Shown in pieces: positions 61,487 through 64,000 of a stretch of DNA of 64,000 nt. The stretch is from positions 236,479 to 300,478 of the forward strand of contig VWZL01000432.1 in the NCBI GenBank assembly GCA_013396915.1, read 5' to 3'. A program made the translations under genes and the position numbers. Under the pieces are notes generated by a model that worked only from the letters and a program-made list of their open reading frames with translations, had not been told where the DNA came from and did not search any database. The DNA is from Stercorarius parasiticus (Eukaryota > Chordata > Aves > Charadriiformes > Stercorariidae). How positions within the stretch are numbered: position 1 is the stretch's first letter; every line of letters starts with the position of its first letter.

Positions 61487-61503
61487 TTTTTTTTTTTTTT
61501 TTT
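61487..61503. repeat. Poly(T) run, 17 bases
   Basis: An uninterrupted T17 follows TTGTGA. No body of a retroposed element is visible. Confidence 0.88.
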
Positions 61504-63024
61504 GAAAACACTTGCATTTGCTTGATTAATCCACAGCTACAAAGGTGGTCCCTGGGGCAGAGTAGATGGAAAAATGTGCACTGCAAAAGCAAAGGAGCAT
61601 GCAAGATCCCTTGCCCTGTAGCATCAAACTCAAAATTTAATTTGGTTATCTGCTAAATTTATGTATGAGTTTATGAAGGTAGTCTTCCTTGTGACCTTAC
61701 CTTGAAACTGTAGCTTATATTTGACTAAGGTAGTTACTTTATTACGATAATTAGCATAGTAACATGCTTGCTTAAATGCTCTTGCTTGCTAAATTTTATT
61801 AATTATTATTAAAAGTGGCTACAGCAGGCTTATTCTGTAAAATTGCAACATGAGTCACAAGCACAAGGATATTAGTAAATTTGTGAAATACATTTGTACA
61901 TTTTTAGGACCTCCTTTCAGATTATACCAAAGTGGTTTTGGGATTCATAGTGATAAGGTGTTTGTGATCTTTCTTCAGTCTGATCTTCTCATATGATAGC
62001 AAAATATCCAGGATAATATTTTCCTCTTGCCAACACAGTGAAAAAGGCCCTTGAGGCCTGAAACTGAATGAGATGAAAACCCAGGACCTAATTCTATTTT
62101 CTCTAGATTTCCCCTCCACTCCTCTTGCATTAATTTATGAGATTTATACCTCCTTTTTAGGCAGTGTGTACCTCCTATGTCTTTCTCCTTCAGAGGGCAA
62201 AATGTCCTGCATTTTCATCTTTACCCATGCAGGAGCTCTGTCTTCCTGTCCATGAGGTACTATAGAAAATAAAAAAGTGAACATTTCTAGTTTGAGGCTA
62301 TTATGATGTCTATGCATGTCAGACTTACTAACAAAGGCAGAATGAAAACATCTAGAGGAAACACTTCCAATGAACCGTAGTCCATCTAGCAAACTTCACC
62401 TTCTGTTGTATCAATTTATTTATTCTGACTTTCATAAGGCACCCTGCTCCAAAGCCCCGAAAGATCTCCCCCCAGAGAAAACCTATCAGTTTTCTTCCAC
62501 TCTTCTACTAATTTCATTTATAATAAGCTGCTTTGGAAAAGACTAAGTTCCCCTCTGATAGCAATAGCTTTGGGCTTCTATTAAACATAACTCACACAGT
62601 TCTATAACACGTACCTTCTAGAGCAATGGATACAGAGAAATTAGATCTCTTCAGCTCTCAGCTCTTCACCCTCTGCTGAAACTGTTTTCTGCAAGTTAAT
62701 CTTTATCTTTCTTGTATAGGATATATTATAATTCAAAATAGCTAAAGAAAACCCTTGAACTTTCTAAATTAATCTATATTTTATTGTCTCTGACATCAAG
62801 GATAAGACCAAAGACCTCAATTTGGTTTCATGTCTGGTGAAGGTCCAGAGCTTAGGTATGTCTCTGTCTGTTTCCCCTGACACGGATGTAGCAAGCGTTA
62901 TCAGTTTGTGCCAAAGGCATCAATTTGGACTAGATTTAAATGTGGTAGCTGCTTTCTTTTGAGGTATGTCACTAGGGATACCACCCCTTATATGTAGGAG
63001 ATCAGAGTATAAAGCATGCGTTCA

Positions 63025-63120
63025 GGACAAAGACTGAACTTCAGTTCCTCCTGACCAGGAGATTTAAACTTAAATCTCTTGTGAGTTTACCTTATCCACT
63101 AGATTATGGGATGGGGGATA
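63025..63120 (-). mobile_element. tRNA-headed SINE relic (amniote MIR-like)
   Basis: On the minus strand, ATAATCTAGTGGATAAGG resembles a Pol III A box (tRNA GGTCTAGTGGTTAGG type), and about 30 nt later GAGATTTAAGTTTAAATCTC resembles the GGTTCAAATCC B-box region, followed by CTGGTCAGG. This order and spacing fit the tRNA-derived head of MIR-type amniote SINEs. It is too diverged to be a working tRNA gene: the acceptor stem does not pair and the B box is mutated. Confidence 0.5.
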
Positions 63121-63347
63121 TGTGTTTTCTATTCCATCATAAACCAAAGAAAATAAAGGATTGTTAAGATAAAAAGACTCAATGAAAGTGCCATCCTCCT
63201 GCTGAGAAAGTGAAATTTCTTTTGTTTGTGTAAACACAAATTCAAGTCCCTTTTTCAAAATTTGTTTAGTCAGGTGGGAGATAATGACCCATGTGCTAGC
63301 AAAGACATGAGGAGTAATGATAGGTTGGCAACTGCAGAAATGTCTGA

Positions 63348-64000
63348 GCATGGTCAGGGGGAATAAGGGCTTGTCCCCCCAATAAAGTGGCAAGGCAATT
63401 AGCCCAGCTGAAGTGCATCTACACGAATGCACGCAGCATGGGCAACAAACAGAAAGAGTTGGAGGCCATTGTACAGCAGGAAAACTATGATATAATTGCC
63501 ATCACAGAAATGTGGTGGGAAGACACACACAACTGGAGTGCAGTCATTGACAGCTACCAACTCTTCAGAAGGAATAGGCAAGGAAGGAGAGGTGGTGGGG
63601 TGGCCCTCTATGTCAGGGACAGTTTTGAATGCCAAGAACTTAACAATGTGCATGACGACATTGTTGAGTGTTTATGGATAAGAAGCAAGAGGAAGGCCAA
63701 TAAGCCAGACATTGTGGTGAGAGTTTGTTATAGACCCCCCAACCAGGACGTAGAGGCTGATGAAATATTCTGGAAGCAGCTGGCAGAGGTCTCACTATCG
63801 CCCACTGTTGTTTTTGTGGGGGACTTCAATTTCCCAGATGTCTGCTGGAAGTGTAACACAGCAGGGAGGGAACAGTCCCAGAGGTTCCTGAAGTGTGTGG
63901 AAGACAACTTCCTAACACAGCTGGTGAGGGAGCCAACTAGGGAAAGTGCCCTACTGGACCTGCTGCTTGTTAACAGAGAAGGTCTTGTAGGGGATGTAAA
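63348..64000 (+). CDS. CR1 ORF2, endonuclease domain, open to the window edge
   Basis: This frame is open from 63348 (after a TGA at 63345-63347) to the last base, 653 nt without a stop, so it is partial on the right. It encodes the apurinic-type endonuclease that nicks the target DNA for CR1 retrotransposition. Landmarks in order: CIYTNARSMGNKQKELE with the metal-site Asn (codon 63426-63428), DIIAITEMWW with the catalytic Glu (63507-63509), RGGGVALYVRDSF, VCYRPPNQD with the Tyr (63729-63731), and VVFVGDFNFPDVCW with the Asp and Asn (63822-63830). The later SDH motif would lie beyond the edge. All visible active-site residues are intact. The true ORF start is upstream or lost by truncation. 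Confidence 0.88.
63348..64000 (+). mobile_element. CR1 LINE, long copy continuing past the right edge
   Basis: Most CR1 copies are cut off within the 3' third. This one reaches back at least to the start of the endonuclease domain, so it is an unusually long copy. The left limit is where recognisable ORF2 text begins; CR1 sequence may extend further left. Confidence 0.88.

Larger units (their letters stand above)
59673..63024. other. Unannotated stretch
   Basis: Holds a TA/TG microsatellite (60339-60371) and a T17 run (61487-61503). ORFs at 60276-62392 are short and without motifs. No gene or older repeat was recognised. Confidence 0.45.

Noticed and set aside
1..64000. CRISPR arrays, operons, phage or bacterial systems
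   Set aside because: The window has eukaryotic (avian) repeats throughout, no regularly spaced short repeats and no dense coding.

Overview
The window looks like avian nuclear DNA. It carries several CR1 LINE copies in both orientations, with typical CR1 reverse-transcriptase reading frames and octamer-repeat 3' tails, and three solo LTRs of the kind common in bird genomes. Older fragments resemble amniote MIR-type and CR1/L3-type repeats. Apart from these the sequence is A+T-rich and behaves like intergenic or intronic DNA. There are no operons, no ribosome-binding sites, no CRISPR arrays and no recognisable tRNA or rRNA genes. The species cannot be fixed from the sequence alone.

Layout from left to right: solo LTR 1 (3016-3563, +); a young CR1 copy on the minus strand with a 631-base assembly gap inside it (4581-6311); a candidate two-exon small gene on the minus strand (exon 1 at 15024-14908, exon 2 at 12330-12247); a 63-bp tandem duplication (15822-15947); solo LTR 2 (18579-19141, +); a candidate plus-strand exon (22904-23081); a possible ancient CR1 relic near 26.6 kb; a CR1 3' end on the minus strand (29096-29868); a GC-richer patch with an unassigned 113-codon ORF (about 32.3-32.95 kb); and a young CR1 3' end on the plus strand (36425-36943). 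Then come splice-bounded candidate plus-strand exons (36972-37040, 40400-40442, 40581-40621) with a nearby poly(A) signal, an old CR1 relic (38895-39305), and two candidate Cys-containing exons (41950-42051 and 42423-42479). The right part holds further ancient repeat relics, a rearranged CR1 on the minus strand (48306-49003), solo LTR 3 (58039-58825, -), another CR1 3' end (59290-59672, +), a tRNA-headed SINE relic (about 63.03-63.12 kb, -), and the endonuclease part of a CR1 ORF2 that stays open to the right edge (63348-64000, +).

No protein-coding gene could be recognised by family. The exon candidates rest only on open frames, splice-site consensus, phase agreement and, in two cases, poly(A) signals. 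In 64 kb some such arrangements will occur by chance, so their confidences are low to moderate. Every place where the assembly is broken (the 631-N gap and two single Ns) falls inside an interspersed repeat, and oddities there are more likely assembly artefacts than biology. I see no convincing new multi-gene system. The most useful leads are the unassigned minus-strand small gene and the plus-strand exon clusters between 37 and 42.5 kb.
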